Shown here in pieces: positions 5,281-5,396 of a stretch of DNA of 5,396 nucleotides. The translations under genes and the position numbers were made by a program. The notes under the pieces were generated by a model. That model made no database searches and was not told the origin of the DNA. It saw only the letters and a program-made list of their open reading frames with translations. The stretch covers positions 2,695-8,090 of the forward strand of contig JAGVXQ010000061.1 in the NCBI GenBank assembly GCA_018303705.1, in the 5' to 3' direction. Numbering within the stretch: position 1 is the stretch's first letter; the number at the start of each line of letters is the position of its first letter. Source of the stretch: Candidatus Woesearchaeota archaeon (lineage in GTDB: Archaea > Nanobdellota > Nanobdellia > SCGC-AAA011-G17 > JACPNG01).

Positions 5281-5396
5281 ATCGCTGGGTAGTTTACAGA
5301 ATTTGCATGAGTTTCTTGTTTAAAAGACTAACGGTTTGTTGTAACTTGAAGTGTATACGAGAATAACATGAAAAATATGGTTTTTTTTCGATAATT
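5281..5396. other. AT-rich non-coding tail after the tnpB relic
   Basis: No gene is visible in these 116 bases; the longest ATG frame near the end (from 5368) has only eight codons. The sequence begins with ATCGCTGGG, which repeats the ATCGCT of 5273-5278. In intact IS605-type elements the right end and the omega-RNA scaffold fall at the tnpB stop and just beyond, so remnants could lie here, but I see no convincing terminal hairpin. GTTTAAAAG (5319-5327) is a weak TATA-like stretch with no gene at the right distance. Confidence 0.4.
5381..5388 (+). terminator. Possible T8 transcription terminator
   Basis: Eight consecutive T residues on the plus strand match the oligo-T signals that stop archaeal RNA polymerase without needing a hairpin. 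It lies about 100 bases after the tnpB relic stop and could have ended transcription of the element. With no intact upstream gene it may be chance in AT-rich DNA. Confidence 0.25.

Noticed and set aside
1..5396. tRNA, rRNA or CRISPR arrays.
   Set aside because: I saw no T-loop GGTTCGA-type motif in a cloverleaf context, no rRNA signature and no regularly spaced repeats.

Overview
The window looks like AT-rich archaeal DNA, most likely from a small-genome or otherwise poorly characterised lineage; the sequence alone does not fix the phylum. Three things point to Archaea. The glutamyl-tRNA synthetase is of the archaeal type, with an N-terminal extension before its HIGH-like motif and a beta-barrel C-terminal half. 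Indirect Gln-tRNA synthesis through GatB is present. Four genes have archaeal TATA boxes about 22-28 bases before their start codons, which implies leaderless or nearly leaderless mRNAs with no Shine-Dalgarno.

Layout from left to right: gatB (minus strand) starts at 1365 and runs off the left edge, probably lacking only its last few codons. At 1366-1405 lies a short gap holding the gatB TATA box. At 1406-1805 two overlapping minus-strand reading frames probably represent one unrecognised protein of about 132 residues, broken by a single-base frame change. Next is gltX (minus, 1807-3465), whose stop codon is one base from the start of the unknown protein. At 3466-3562 is a divergent promoter region. 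A six-helix membrane protein of the DUF2238/YjdF type (plus, 3563-4261) follows and abuts, stop to stop, a family 2 glycosyltransferase (minus, 4262-4984). From 5000 to 5396 there is no intact gene: a TATA box inside a perfect inverted repeat, then a decayed 3' end of an IS605/IS1341-type tnpB (plus, to 5280) that has no usual start codon, then an AT-rich tail with a T8 tract.

Functional reading: GltX would charge both tRNA-Glu and tRNA-Gln with glutamate, and GatB, as part of GatCAB, would convert Glu-tRNA(Gln) to Gln-tRNA(Gln). The unknown 132-residue protein is translationally coupled to gltX. The membrane protein and the glycosyltransferase belong to separate transcription units, and nothing links them to translation except proximity. 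The tnpB relic is the only sign of mobile DNA. I did not find a convincing new multi-gene system. The items most worth a second look are the frame-broken gene beside gltX, and the tnpB relic next to the glycosyltransferase promoter.
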